Assembly: GCF_035978755.1 (NCBI RefSeq)
Contig: NZ_CP108414.1
Coordinates: forward strand, 2,294,001-2,358,000
Direction: 5' to 3'
Origin: Streptomyces sp. NBC_01298
Lineage (GTDB): Bacteria > Actinomycetota > Actinomycetes > Streptomycetales > Streptomycetaceae
DNA length: 64,000 nucleotides
Both the position numbers and the translations under genes were made by a program. The stretch's first letter is position 1. Every line of letters starts with the position of its first letter. Below the pieces are notes generated by a model. It did not search any database. It was not told the DNA's origin and saw nothing but the letters and a program-made list of their open reading frames with translations. Below are positions 55,784 to 64,000 of this stretch, in pieces.

Positions 55784-56110
55784 ATGAGCAGCAGGTACGC
55801 ACAGCTTCGGCCGTACATTCTGCCGGGCTCGCTCGGGGAGCTGAGCGGGTCGGCGGACGGTTTCGTGGTGCTGCCCCGGCACCTGGACTGGGGCCCGCAC
55901 TACGAGTACGACCTGGCCGATGACGCCGATGTCGTACTGATGTACGAGCGGGTGATCCGCGAGGCGCAGACGCCCGAGGACCTGCACGCCCACCTCAATG
56001 CGGACGTGCTGCGGAGCCACTGGCAGGCCCTGTTCCTGCCCCGCCCGGCCAGGGCCGCCTGGGAGTCCCACTTCCCCGAGCTCGCCAGTGCGTCGGCGGC
56101 GGCCGCGTAG
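55784..56110 (+). CDS. Small partner of an AbiEii-type nucleotidyltransferase
   Basis: The 108 residues (SSRYAQLRPYILPGSLGELSG, in part, to ELASASAAAA) are not assigned to a known family. The gene ends with a TAG that overlaps the GTG of the next gene by one base, so the two are made together. This arrangement is that of a toxin-antitoxin or abortive-infection pair. The ATG at 55784 is preceded by GGTGAGC; ATG 55772 is an alternative. It may be the antitoxin or an adaptor, by position only. Confidence 0.6.
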   Translation: MSSRYAQLRPYILPGSLGELSGSADGFVVLPRHLDWGPHYEYDLADDADVVLMYERVIREAQTPEDLHAHLNADVLRSHWQALFLPRPARAAWESHFPELASASAAAA

Positions 56111-56892
56111 TGGAAGATCTGCACCATCGACTCATCCGCATCGGCCTGGAAGCGCTCGCCGAGGACTTCGGCTACCGGCTCGCGGGCGGATACGCCGTCC
56201 AGGCTCATCGCCTCGTCAGCCGCGTGAGTGACGACGTCGACCTGTTCACCCCGATCGGACGCGCCGAGGGGGAGCTGCCACAGGCGATCGCACGCCTCGT
56301 CGAGGCCTACCAGTCGGCCGGGTACCTGGTCCAGGTCACCCAACAGGCACAGGTGTACGCGCGCCTGCACGTCACGGATCCCGCCTCCGGCGCCCAGTCG
56401 AAGGTGGAGCTGGTCGGGGACCTGCTGCACCACCCGGCCGTCGAATCGGACCTCGGCCCGGTCCTCCACCTCGACGACCTCGCCGCGGCCAAGACCGGGG
56501 CCCTGTTCGGCCGCGCCGAAGTCCGGGACGCCATCGACGTCAACGCTCTGCTGAAGGCCGGCTACACCCACGCCCGACTGATGGAACTGGCTGCGCAGAA
56601 CGAGGCCGAACCCAGTCTCGACGAGTACGCGTCCGCCCTCACCCGCGTCCAGCACCACACCGACAGACAGTTCGCCGCCTACGGCCTCGATGCGCCGGCC
56701 GCGGCCGCGATCCGCCAGGAGTTCGCCGCCTGGCACCGCGAACTCACCCAGCGAGTGCGTGGCGAGGCTGCGGGAATCCGCGAGTCGCAGGTCCAGTCGT
56801 CCACTACCCAACCCGACAAGCAGACCGCAAGCCCTCTCCCCACCCCGCCACCGCGTCCCGGCCCGAACCGCGGAAGGCCCGCCAGGCCGTAA
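56110..56892 (+). CDS. AbiEii/AbiGii-type nucleotidyltransferase
   Basis: The 260 residues have the nucleotidyltransferase core: YRLAGGYAVQAHRLVSRVSDDVDLFT near residue 25 (GG then D-x-D) and HLDDLAAAKTGALFGRAEVRDAIDVNAL (in part) near 125. Such proteins act in type IV toxin-antitoxin or phage-defence systems, transferring nucleotides to targets such as tRNA. The last 45 residues are Pro/Arg-rich and disordered. The start is the GTG at 56110, overlapping the upstream stop. It lies between the two winged-helix paralogues. Confidence 0.75.
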   Translation: MEDLHHRLIRIGLEALAEDFGYRLAGGYAVQAHRLVSRVSDDVDLFTPIGRAEGELPQAIARLVEAYQSAGYLVQVTQQAQVYARLHVTDPASGAQSKVELVGDLLHHPAVESDLGPVLHLDDLAAAKTGALFGRAEVRDAIDVNALLKAGYTHARLMELAAQNEAEPSLDEYASALTRVQHHTDRQFAAYGLDAPAAAAIRQEFAAWHRELTQRVRGEAAGIRESQVQSSTTQPDKQTASPLPTPPPRPGPNRGRPARP

Positions 56893-56934
56893 ACGAAGAA
56901 CAGCCGCCCACAGCAGGGCCAAGGCGCCAGACGA

Positions 56935-58332
56935 TCACCTGCGCCGGGAGTAGCCCTGCTCTTCCGGGCCGCGCGGGGTCCAGCCCTTCAGGTACGGCTT
57001 CAGCTCCTCCGCCTCGGGGGCGCGAGGCGCAGGCATCCCGGGGAGCTCCCGCAGTGGATCCAGAGATCTCACATAGCCGCGGGCCCACTCCAGCCACTGC
57101 CGGGTGGAGACTGCCTCCGGGGCTGCGGAATCGTCAGACGCGGCCAACCGCCGCTCCAGGGCATCGCAGTACTTACTCAACGCGTTCGCCTGATGCCAGT
57201 CCTGCGCCTGGTCACGCAGGACGGCGGTGAGCTGGGCCTGGATCGCCTGCTCCCGTGCCGAGTCCATCGCGGCCTGCCACCGGGCCTTCCGGTCCTCCTC
57301 GGCCCGCTTCTCCTCGATCCGGCGTTGGGTGTCTTCCCCGGAGCGGGCCTCCACCTCGCGCAGGACCGCACCGAGGACGTCCTCCAGCCTCCACCGCTTC
57401 CGGTCGGCCCATTTGCTCTGACGGCCCGATCGGCTGTACGGGAGCTCGACCATCAGACTCCGCGCCCGCTCCGGATCCTCGGACAGCGGAAATTCCTGCT
57501 TGATGGTCACCGTGTACGTGAAGCCACCGACTGCCAGGTCCAGCTCGCCCTCGCGCCGGGAGGGACGAGAGGGGATGTACGTGCCGCCGTACGCATAGGC
57601 CCGACTGCGGTAGTTCTCATCCATCGGGCGCTCACGTACCGCGTAGCCGCGCTTCACCGCTTCCGCGCACAGCCCCTGGAGCAGACGGAGAGCCCTGTTC
57701 CGAAGAGGCGCGGACACGGTGAGCCGACTCGCGTCTTCCTTGAGAGCAGCCACCACCGGATGAAGGGACCGCAGTTGGACAGGCACAGGAAGGAGCGGCG
57801 CACCCTCCGGGCTCTCGCTCTTCGCGTTGCGATGCGGCCCGTCCTCCAGGGAGATCTGAAGGTCGCGGTTCCACAGGCGGAGTTTCTCGATGCGCTTCCC
57901 CGGCGGGGCGAGGTTGTGCCGCTTCGCGTAGTCGATGGCCCGCCGGTATTCGGCTTCCGTCGCCTCGTCGGGCTCAGGGATGACCACCAGCCGCTCAGCC
58001 AAAAGCCGCTCGATCAACTCCACCGCCTTGGCACGCCGCGCTCCGGCCACAGCCCTCTCCGAGTACGGGACGGGCGGCTTCTCGGTTCCGTCCTGGGACA
58101 CGGCGGTGTACTGCGGATCCTCCGGGTGGTGACCGTGCTCCAGATAGAACTTCCCGGCGTCGGTGACCTCGGTCCGCACCACCCCGCCACGACGTACGAC
58201 AACCAGCAGCCCTCGGTCGCGCAGTGCATACGCGGAGAGCCGTTCGGCCGACACCGTGCCCAGCTCGTCGTCGGCATCCAGCCTCTGCAGGAGCTCTCGT
58301 TGGCGGTCGTTCAACGGGGACCAGCGGCGCAT
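56935..58332 (-). CDS. Winged-helix/coiled-coil protein of unknown function (paralogue B)
   Basis: The 465 residues show a winged-helix-like N-terminus (SPLNDRQRELLQRLDADDE to GKFYLEHGHHPED), a middle domain with VKLRSLHPVVAALKE-like and NRALRLLQGLCAEAVKRGY segments, a Lys/Glu/Arg-rich coiled coil (RRIEEKRAEEDRKARWQAA), and a C-terminus GMPAPRAPEAEELKPYLKGW. Paralogue A on the other strand has the same order. The ATG at 58332 is a plausible start with the winged helix complete. Two copies facing each other flank the nucleotidyltransferase pair and scar B. No function is known. Confidence 0.65.
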   Translation of the reverse strand: MRRWSPLNDRQRELLQRLDADDELGTVSAERLSAYALRDRGLLVVVRRGGVVRTEVTDAGKFYLEHGHHPEDPQYTAVSQDGTEKPPVPYSERAVAGARRAKAVELIERLLAERLVVIPEPDEATEAEYRRAIDYAKRHNLAPPGKRIEKLRLWNRDLQISLEDGPHRNAKSESPEGAPLLPVPVQLRSLHPVVAALKEDASRLTVSAPLRNRALRLLQGLCAEAVKRGYAVRERPMDENYRSRAYAYGGTYIPSRPSRREGELDLAVGGFTYTVTIKQEFPLSEDPERARSLMVELPYSRSGRQSKWADRKRWRLEDVLGAVLREVEARSGEDTQRRIEEKRAEEDRKARWQAAMDSAREQAIQAQLTAVLRDQAQDWHQANALSKYCDALERRLAASDDSAAPEAVSTRQWLEWARGYVRSLDPLRELPGMPAPRAPEAEELKPYLKGWTPRGPEEQGYSRRR

Positions 58333-58556
58333 GCGCCCACCTCATGCTCTCAGCCGACAGATGCCTCCGCTCTACCGGACATCGACGGCCATCAAGCCCA
58401 GAAGCGGGGAAATGATCCCGCAGCGATCGGTATCGACCAGGTGGGACTTGTCCGGCCGATCGCCGGGCGCCCGCGCGAAGCCTGTGGACGCGGGGTGCGG
58501 TAGATGTCATGATCACGCTCGCGTGCGGCACGGGCCCGGCACGCGGGAGAGAGATC

Positions 58557-58871
58557 ATGAAGCTGTACCTCGCCGCATCCGTGGTTGTCATCGCATTGCT
58601 CATCGCCGCCTCTGGGATATCGGCGGTCACACGTGGCTGGGTGCTCCCCATGAACCGGCGCCACGTCCGCAGCCCTCGCCTCTACGGCGCGGGCCAGCTG
58701 GTGGCGGCCCTCGCACTGTGCTGGCAGGTGGTCTTCGGGCTGGTGATCGACGACGCCGGCACCCGGCTCTTCGGCACCCTGACCGGCGGCGCGATTCTCG
58801 TCGTCGGCCTCATCGTGATGTTGGTGGGCCAGCTCGCGCGTGGTCGTCGGGAGCGCAGCGGCACACGGTAG
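58557..58871 (+). CDS. Small integral membrane protein
   Basis: The 104 residues have three predicted membrane segments (VVVIALLIAASGISAV, LVAALALCWQVVFGLVI, GAILVVGLIVMLVGQLA) and a short basic tail. No family is recognised. The ATG at 58557 follows GGGAGAGAGATC. An in-frame ATG at 58509 would add 16 residues but lacks a ribosome site. Confidence 0.65.
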   Translation: MKLYLAASVVVIALLIAASGISAVTRGWVLPMNRRHVRSPRLYGAGQLVAALALCWQVVFGLVIDDAGTRLFGTLTGGAILVVGLIVMLVGQLARGRRERSGTR

Positions 58872-59573
58872 GAACGGCGGTCATATCCGGAGCCAGATGA
58901 CGAGGGATCATTCCTCCTGAGCCGAGAGCCCGCGGCCACGCTTCCCGGAGTTCCGGTCCCACCGACGACGGCTCTTCGCACGGCCTCTTCCCTCTCTGCT
59001 CGGCCTCCTGCCATGGCTCCGACCGTCAGTGATCCGTCAGGACTTGGCCGGTCGCCGTATCGGTCTCGTCATGGGGTGGCCTCGGGAGTGCAGGTACGGG
59101 GATAGCTTCGGTGTCGTGCCCCGGACTGCCTCCCCGCATCCGGGGCCTCAACTGCCACTCGTGGCTCCTCTGGGAGGGCCTCATGTGTTTGATCCAGTAC
59201 GACGACGACCCGGAGCCTGAAGAACGCGTCCCGGCCGGACCCCTGTACGTACGCAACCGGCCCCCGTCGGGCCACCCTGGAGGAAGGCGAGGAGGCGGCA
59301 GCGGTCATCTGTATGTCAGCGGAGATCGCCACGGCTCAGCTCGCGACCTTCCATGCAGCGGAAGGCAGGCCGTCAAGTCGTCTCGCCATGCAAGCACCGG
59401 CCAAGATCGGACACAGGCGGGTGAATGCGGCACGCATACGTCCGGAATCACACCATGAGACAGCCCGATTCCGGCACGCAGGCCGACGTCAGGAGCAGCG
59501 GTTTCGACCTCGCTGACCATCACGCGTTCTTGGCGCCTCGGACTATCAGCGTCACCTCGTGGGACCGGATGAC
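58872..59573. other. Gap with a possibly broken small gene
   Basis: A stretch of 702 bases without a sure gene. A plus-strand frame from ATG 59183 begins MCLIQYDDDPEPEERVPAG; further on, coding-like reading continues in a different frame (ATLEEGEEAAAVICMSAEIA, about 59270-59330). This may be a frameshifted remnant of a small protein, but support is weak. Confidence 0.35.
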
Positions 59574-60230
59574 CTAGTCCGGGCCCGTCCAGTCGAAGGT
59601 GATGTGCTTGCTCGACTGGCCCTCGCGGCTCCAGTGGAAGCCGAAGGCATCGGCGCGGTCCGCGGTCGAGCGGCCCCAGGTGGCCACCTGTCCCGGCCCG
59701 GTCTCCGCGCCCGGAAGGTTGGTGGACTGGACTCGCGCGCCCTCCGGCGTCGTCGGCCCGGTGAGGGCCACCGCGCTCGCCTCCACCCGGCCGGGGATCG
59801 TTGCGCGCCAGCCGCCGAGGTCCTCGTCGACGTCGATCTGGATGGGGGCGAAGTCCATGCCCCGCATCTCGGCGGCCATCATGGTCACCATCTCGGCGGG
59901 CCAGCTGCCCGCCTGCCCTCCGAAGATCATCTGCAGCGCTCCGCGCTGCGCGTCGTCGGCACGCTCGTCAAGGAAGACGGCCGCGTACGAGTCGGTGTGC
60001 TCCGCCCACACGTTGCCGACGAAGGAGCCGAGCATCAGCACGTTGAGGCCGTCCAGCCGTACCACGCCGTAGTTGCCCTCACGGATGTGCCAGGCCAGGA
60101 CGCCGTCGCATTCCCCGTAGGTGGGCAATTGGGCGAAGGAACAGGGGCAGGGGACGTTGCACCTGCACGTGTCGAACCAGTCCCCGGCCGCATGCCATCT
60201 CGGGATGGTCGCTGTCGTCGTCTCGGACAT
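59574..60230 (-). CDS. DUF1326 protein (first)
   Basis: The 218 residues carry the Cys-rich N-terminal motif WFDTCRCNVPCPCSFAQ typical of DUF1326, then SWPAEMVTMMAAEMRGMDF and a beta-rich remainder. The four Cys suggest metal binding. The family has no proven role, but it is often found beside DUF2182 membrane proteins, as here. The ATG at 60230 (MSETTTAT) is chosen because upstream residues are Pro/Gly-rich noise. It is divergent from the second DUF1326 gene across a gap (60231-60686) with no recognised gene. Confidence 0.85.
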   Translation of the reverse strand: MSETTTATIPRWHAAGDWFDTCRCNVPCPCSFAQLPTYGECDGVLAWHIREGNYGVVRLDGLNVLMLGSFVGNVWAEHTDSYAAVFLDERADDAQRGALQMIFGGQAGSWPAEMVTMMAAEMRGMDFAPIQIDVDEDLGGWRATIPGRVEASAVALTGPTTPEGARVQSTNLPGAETGPGQVATWGRSTADRADAFGFHWSREGQSSKHITFDWTGPD

Positions 60231-60686
60231 CTCATCGCCTCCACATGGCCCCGCACCGGGCAGGGAACACGGGGGCGGCAATGCCCCGCCGGACATCACC
60301 ACAGCCGCTCGGCGGCACGGGTCATCGTGTCAATTCTCCTCCTTCCGTCGAGAGGGGAAAAGCCGAGGGCGCCCGGGGGCCGGGGGCCATGGGCCGGGAA
60401 TCTGTACAGCTGTGGCAAGTGCGCCTAGCCTTGAAGGGAAGGGCTGGCTCCTCGGGCCGGACGAGGTCCGCAGGGACGAGGCGAAGATGCACGCTGCCAT
60501 CGCGCCGGACAGGATCCTTGACTCGGTCAGCAGGGTGGAACCCGCCGCCGCTGTCTCGGTCAGTGCCGGCTTCATGGGGTGCCGTGTGCCCGCCTTGAGG
60601 TCCGCGCGCTCCCCGCCCTTCGCTCTCGATGCCGGCGTCGTCCGCACCGTCGGACGGCGGAACACTCGCAGCGGTCGGGAGCAGTC

Positions 60687-61307
60687 ATGACGTGGAACAT
60701 CTCGGGCAACTATCTGGCTGGTTGCTCATGCGCGCTGGTCTGCGGGTGCGCCGTCGACGCGAAGCCGCACGACCCGCAGGGACGCGAGGAATGCCTTGGG
60801 TGCGCCGCATTTCATGTGGCGGACGGGCACTTGGACGACGTTGACCTGTCCGGGGTGACGTTCGCCTTCTACAACCACTTCCCCTCCCACCTGACGGCCG
60901 GAAACTGGAAGGTCGGCATCGTCGTCGACACGGGTGCCAGCGACGAGCAGGTCAACGCGCTGGAGCGCATTCTGTCCGGGCGCGAAGGCGGTGCGTTCGG
61001 CGAACTGTCCCAGTTCTACGGCGAGTACCTCGGCGTGGAGCGGGCGAGTGTCTCCCTCACTGACGGAGAGAGGGCACGGCTCAGCGTCGACGGGAGGACC
61101 GATCTCGCCTTCGAGCCCTTGCGTGGTCCCGATGGCGGTCCCACGACGATGAAGAACGCGATGTTCGGGTTCTCCACCGAGTTCACCTTGGGGCGCACGA
61201 CTGGCACTTCGACTGCCTTCGGCCTCTCCTTCGAACCGGCGTACGGAGAGCAGTCCGAGTACACCTTCTCCAGTGAGCAGCCCGAGGGAGCGCCCGTAGG
61301 GCGGTAG
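60687..61307 (+). CDS. DUF1326 protein (second)
   Basis: The 206 residues start WNISGNYLAGCSCALVCGCA, with Cys pairs, and then EECLGCAAFHVADG, another Cys pair. The rest matches DUF1326 (SHLTAGNWKVGIVVDTGASD; NAMFGFSTEFTLGRTTG). The ATG at 60687 follows GGTCGGGAGCAGTC. The stop lies 18 bases from the end of the convergent DUF2182 gene. The two DUF1326 proteins differ clearly, so they are old paralogues that may act as a pair. Confidence 0.85.
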   Translation: MTWNISGNYLAGCSCALVCGCAVDAKPHDPQGREECLGCAAFHVADGHLDDVDLSGVTFAFYNHFPSHLTAGNWKVGIVVDTGASDEQVNALERILSGREGGAFGELSQFYGEYLGVERASVSLTDGERARLSVDGRTDLAFEPLRGPDGGPTTMKNAMFGFSTEFTLGRTTGTSTAFGLSFEPAYGEQSEYTFSSEQPEGAPVGR

Positions 61308-61325
61308 CGCGCAATCTGTTCCTGG

Positions 61326-62153
61326 TCAACCAGGGGTCAGGTCCGTCATCCGGTTCATCTCCTCCATCGGGGCGCCCTCCAGGCCCGGCAGCAGCCAGTC
61401 CTGGAAGGGGGCGAGAGCGGCCAGGACGAGGAAGGCGGTCCCGACGGCCCAGGTGAGCCAAGGGCCCTGCCGCCACAGCTTCTCCAGGAAGATCACCGCC
61501 GCCACGGCCGCCACGTTCATCACGCCGAGCGGGATCAGGACGATCATCAGCCCCCAGCAGCAGCCGGCGCAGTACAGACCGTGGTGCGCGCCGACCCGCA
61601 GATCCTTCGCCCACGGCCGGAACCGCGAGTACCGCAGCAACTGGAACATCGGATTGCGGCAGTGCCGCAGGCAGACCCCCTTCAGCGGCCCGAACTGATG
61701 CAGCCCCGCGAGGAGGAAGGCCCCGGCCCCGATCCAGCGCCCCGCCTGCGGATCGCCGCGCACCAGGTCCCCGGTCGCCGCCAGGGCGCCGTACGCGAGC
61801 AGCCCGAAGCCGGTCCAGACCAGCAGGTAACCGCTGACGAACTCGGCGATGTGCAGTGCACGGGTCGGGCCCGCCGAGGAGCGGCTGATCCCCCGTACCC
61901 AGGTGATGGCAACGGGGGCCACCGACGGCAGCATCATCGCCGCCATCATCACCACCCACAGCAGCAGGAAGAGCGGCAGCGCCAGCCCCATGGTGCCCGG
62001 CTCCATCCCCATGTGACGGGCCTGCCCGACCGTGAGCACCCACGCGAGTACGGCGATCAGCACCATCAGCGTCCAGCCGACCGCCAGATCGCGCCGCGGA
62101 AGAAGGACTCCCGGCCGGGTCGGCGCGGGCGCTTCGAGGTGGACGTGCGGCAT
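61326..62153 (-). CDS. DUF2182 integral membrane protein, predicted metal-binding
   Basis: The 275 residues have about seven membrane segments. The motif LYCAGCCWGLMIVLIPLGVMN with Cys and Met, and LWVVMMAAMMLPSVAPVAI with many Met, are typical of DUF2182 and suggest copper or another soft metal. The ATG at 62153 follows GGGAGGCCTGCC; a TTG at 62189 gives a 12-residue longer form. It lies beside DUF1326 genes and the tail of a copper-type ATPase, so a metal-handling locus is likely. Confidence 0.85.
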   Translation of the reverse strand: MPHVHLEAPAPTRPGVLLPRRDLAVGWTLMVLIAVLAWVLTVGQARHMGMEPGTMGLALPLFLLLWVVMMAAMMLPSVAPVAITWVRGISRSSAGPTRALHIAEFVSGYLLVWTGFGLLAYGALAATGDLVRGDPQAGRWIGAGAFLLAGLHQFGPLKGVCLRHCRNPMFQLLRYSRFRPWAKDLRVGAHHGLYCAGCCWGLMIVLIPLGVMNVAAVAAVIFLEKLWRQGPWLTWAVGTAFLVLAALAPFQDWLLPGLEGAPMEEMNRMTDLTPG

Positions 62154-62215
62154 GGCAGGCCTCCCAGCGGCGCCGTTGCCCGAGGACAACTCCAGCTCAG
62201 CACAGAACCCGCGGG

Positions 62216-62449
62216 TCAGCGATGCAGCGGCTGGAAGCGACGCAGCCGCAGGCTGTTGGTGACGACGTATACGGACAAGGAGGCCATGGCTGCGCCGGCG
62301 ATCATCGGGTTGAGCATGCCCAGGGCGGCCAGCGGCAGTGCCGCCACGTTGTAGGCGAACGCCCAGAACAGGTTTGCCTTGATCGTACGGAGCGTGCCGC
62401 GCGCGAGCCTGATGGCGTCACCGGCGGCCCGCAGGTCGCCCCGTACGGC
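62216..62449 (-). pseudogene. C-terminal remnant of a heavy-metal P-type ATPase (CopA-like)
   Basis: About 76 codons remain: [20 protein letters not shown], then [39 protein letters not shown] and a stop. This is the last pair of membrane segments of copper-translocating ATPases. All catalytic parts (DKTGT, metal-binding CPC) are absent. The remnant is joined in frame to an IS982-type transposase fragment at about 62447, so a deletion or insertion event removed the rest. Confidence 0.85.
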
Positions 62450-62858
62450 CCATCCGGCCAGGTCGGAGCGTTTGACGGTCTCGCGTGAACGGCCACACTC
62501 CACCGGCGTGGAGTCCACGATCCACACGTCGCCGCTCCACACGGTGGTCTCGGTGGCCAGGAGCCGGTGACCCGGCGGAGCAGCTCGGCCGCCTGCGCAG
62601 ACGCTTGTTGTAGCCGGCCTGCTTCGGCAGGTACGGGAAGAGATGCCGCAGGTGGGAGCGGGCATGGCGGAGCCACCGGGCCTCGGGGGTGAAGCAGAGC
62701 ATGGCCTGCATCATCGCGAGCGTGACCGGCTCGGCGTCGGTGAGCTTCGGGGCGATACCCACCGCCGGCCGCCACGGAGCAAGCTGCGGCGAACCCTTCA
62801 GCAGGTCGTCGGTCTCCGCATAGAGTGCGGTCGCAAGGGAGTCCAAGTCTGGTGTCAC
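62447..62858 (-). mobile_element. Truncated, frameshifted IS982-type transposase remnant
   Basis: The ATG at 62858 opens MTPDLDSLATALYAETDDLL, then [21 protein letters not shown] and [20 protein letters not shown], matching the N-terminus of Streptomyces IS982-family transposases. After LRR (about 62600) the frame is lost and the same protein continues in another frame as [20 protein letters not shown] and [13 protein letters not shown], the DDE-region start. It then stops at the junction with the ATPase tail. Both the frame and the 3' half are gone, so it is inactive. Confidence 0.8.
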
Positions 62859-62885
62859 AACCCGACTTTGGGTTCCCTTGGCATA

Positions 62886-63440
62886 TCAGCTGTGGGTTCC
62901 CGTTTCTCGTGGCTGGCGCCGGGTGGACCTCGCCCGGTTGCCGCAGCCGAGGGAACACCATGCCTGGTCACGGCGCCTGGCCAGGAAGAACATGCCGCAA
63001 CTGGGGGCGTGGCAGCGCCGCACCCGCTGACGGTCTGGACCCGCGGCCAGGACGAGCGTCTCGCGGGCGACGACGGCATCGGCGCCGCCACCCTGTTCCT
63101 GCTGTGCGAGCAGGCCGTCGCCGGTCATCCGGAAGACAACGGGGGCGGACAAGGCGAGTTCGTTCAGGCGGGTCCGCAGGCTGTCGGTGAGCGGCCGCTG
63201 TCCGGCCGTCGCGTCCAGCGCGTCGCGGACCAGCCCACGCAGCCGCTCCAGCTCATCCAAGGAAAGGGCGGCCAATCTGCGGTCCGCGGCGCGGGCGCGC
63301 CATCGCCTGGTGAGTTCCCGATCCGCGAGGAAGTCGACATCACCGCGCCCCGGGCCTGCGCCGACGACGACGGTGTTGGCCAGGTCGAGGACCGGGTCCT
63401 CGCCGATCCACGGCATTTCCTGCAGGTCCCGGATGGTCAT
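62886..63440 (-). CDS. CGNR zinc-finger protein with ABATE domain
   Basis: The 184 residues have an N-terminal ABATE domain (WIGEDPVLDLANTVVVGAGP; ELERLRGLVRDALDATAG) and the C-terminal finger RCHAPSCGMFFLARRRDQAWC then SLGCGNRAR, with four Cys and the CGNR motif. Such proteins are thought to be transcription regulators that sense a stress or ligand through the N-terminal domain. The ATG at 63440 is a good start. It is divergent from the next small gene, which may be its target. Confidence 0.88.
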   Translation of the reverse strand: MTIRDLQEMPWIGEDPVLDLANTVVVGAGPGRGDVDFLADRELTRRWRARAADRRLAALSLDELERLRGLVRDALDATAGQRPLTDSLRTRLNELALSAPVVFRMTGDGLLAQQEQGGGADAVVARETLVLAAGPDRQRVRRCHAPSCGMFFLARRRDQAWCSLGCGNRARSTRRQPRETGTHS

Positions 63441-63543
63441 GCTCTCAATCTACTGGATTCAGGTCAGCGAACCCGTGATAACTTCAGCTCATGGCTTTGA
63501 TCAACCAAATCCGTGAGTCATGTGGTCGACGAAGGGTGATGCC

Positions 63544-63837
63544 ATGAGTGCAACCATCGAGTACGTCAGGTTCGACACCGACGACCCCGCCGCCCTCACC
63601 GCCCACCGAGAGCAGCTCGTCGAACTGCTCAAGGAGCAGTACGGCGACGGCTTTCAAGGCGCCCACCTCGCCCAGTTCGACGACGGCACCGTCCTGGACT
63701 TCATCATCTGGTCGTCCGCCGCCGTCGCCGAGCGCGCGGCCAAGGAGATGCCGAGCGACCCCCGGGCACAGGGCTTCTTCAGCCGGATCGGCACAGTGCA
63801 CGAGATGCGGCACGCTCAGGTACTGCACACCGCGTAG
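63544..63837 (+). CDS. Small dimeric alpha/beta-barrel-like protein
   Basis: The 97 residues (TIEYVRFDTDDPAALTAHRE; GTVLDFIIWSSAAVAERAAK; RIGTVHEMRHAQVLHTA) have the beta-alpha-beta pattern of antibiotic-biosynthesis-monooxygenase or ferredoxin-like barrel proteins. The role is not known. The ATG at 63544 is preceded by AAGGGTGATGCC. It lies 103 bases from the CGNR gene start on the opposite strand and 26 bases before the next gene, so it probably forms an operon with the latter. Confidence 0.65.
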   Translation: MSATIEYVRFDTDDPAALTAHREQLVELLKEQYGDGFQGAHLAQFDDGTVLDFIIWSSAAVAERAAKEMPSDPRAQGFFSRIGTVHEMRHAQVLHTA

Positions 63838-63863
63838 CCCCCGACATCAAGGAGAGTGACGCT

Positions 63864-64000
63864 GTGCCCTCGGCAGACGAACTACTCAGCGCGGACACCG
63901 CCGCCGACCTCGCCCGATGCCTCACGCGAGCCGGTGACGGGATCACGGCGCAGGAGACCCGGGGGTGCGGCGCCGCCCTGGACGGGCTGAGCTTCACCGA
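63864..64000 (+). CDS. Partial gene, possibly DNA alkylation repair-like HEAT protein
   Basis: The GTG at 63864 has AAGGAGAG upstream. The 45 visible residues (PSADELLSADTAADLARCL, then EAxxxGCGAALDGLSFT-like) are helical and resemble the N-terminus of small HEAT-repeat DNA-glycosylase-like proteins found next to ABM genes. The window ends within the gene, so the call is tentative. Confidence 0.4.
   Translation, partial: MPSADELLSADTAADLARCLTRAGDGITAQETRGCGAALDGLSFT

Overview
The window is high-GC actinobacterial DNA, most likely Streptomyces. The signs are dense coding with GC-rich third positions, GTG starts, DmdR/IdeR-type iron boxes, and a coelichelin siderophore cluster in the gene order known from S. 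coelicolor. No rRNA, tRNA or CRISPR array was seen.

Region 1 (1-27.6 kb) is iron acquisition. On the minus strand argB (cut by the window edge), argJ and argC make acetylated arginine/ornithine precursors. They follow an isochorismatase-family gene that has an iron box in its promoter. Next comes a complete coelichelin locus: cchK (MbtH), cchJ (esterase), cchI and cchG (a pair of ABC exporter half-transporters with complementary defects), cchH (a three-module NRPS, A-PCP-E-C-A-PCP-E-C-A-PCP, no thioesterase), cchF/E/D/C (ferric-siderophore import), cchB (ornithine N5-monooxygenase) and cchA (formyltransferase). Seven iron-box-like 19-mers sit in its promoters. A YceI-family gene follows.

Region 2 (27.8-55.3 kb) lies between two diverged copies of the last 31 codons of an rRNA (uracil-5-) methyltransferase-like gene, in the same orientation. 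They look like attachment-site scars. Inside is an accessory lipid locus: two ACP plus ketosynthase pairs, an LnmK-like acyltransferase/decarboxylase, an acyl-ACP desaturase, a cyclopropane-fatty-acid synthase, an OlsB-like ornithine N-acyltransferase, a stand-alone condensation-domain protein, three P450s, a 2-oxoglutarate oxygenase, an amino-acid-oxidase-like flavoprotein with a homopolymer frameshift, a cis-prenyltransferase with a PAP2-type membrane protein, an MmpL exporter, a GDSL hydrolase, and a 134-residue protein that looks like a cytosolic fatty-acid-binding protein. A plausible but unproven reading is that the locus builds, tailors and exports an unusual acyl-amino-acid or polyprenyl lipid. 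It is the best candidate for an undescribed system here.

Region 3 (53.5-64 kb) is accessory and partly broken. It has two oppositely oriented paralogues of an unknown winged-helix/coiled-coil protein, a two-gene AbiEii-type nucleotidyltransferase module, two DUF1326 genes beside a DUF2182 membrane protein, a copper-ATPase tail fused to a frameshifted IS982-type transposase remnant, a CGNR zinc-finger regulator, a small dimeric alpha/beta-barrel protein and the start of one further gene.
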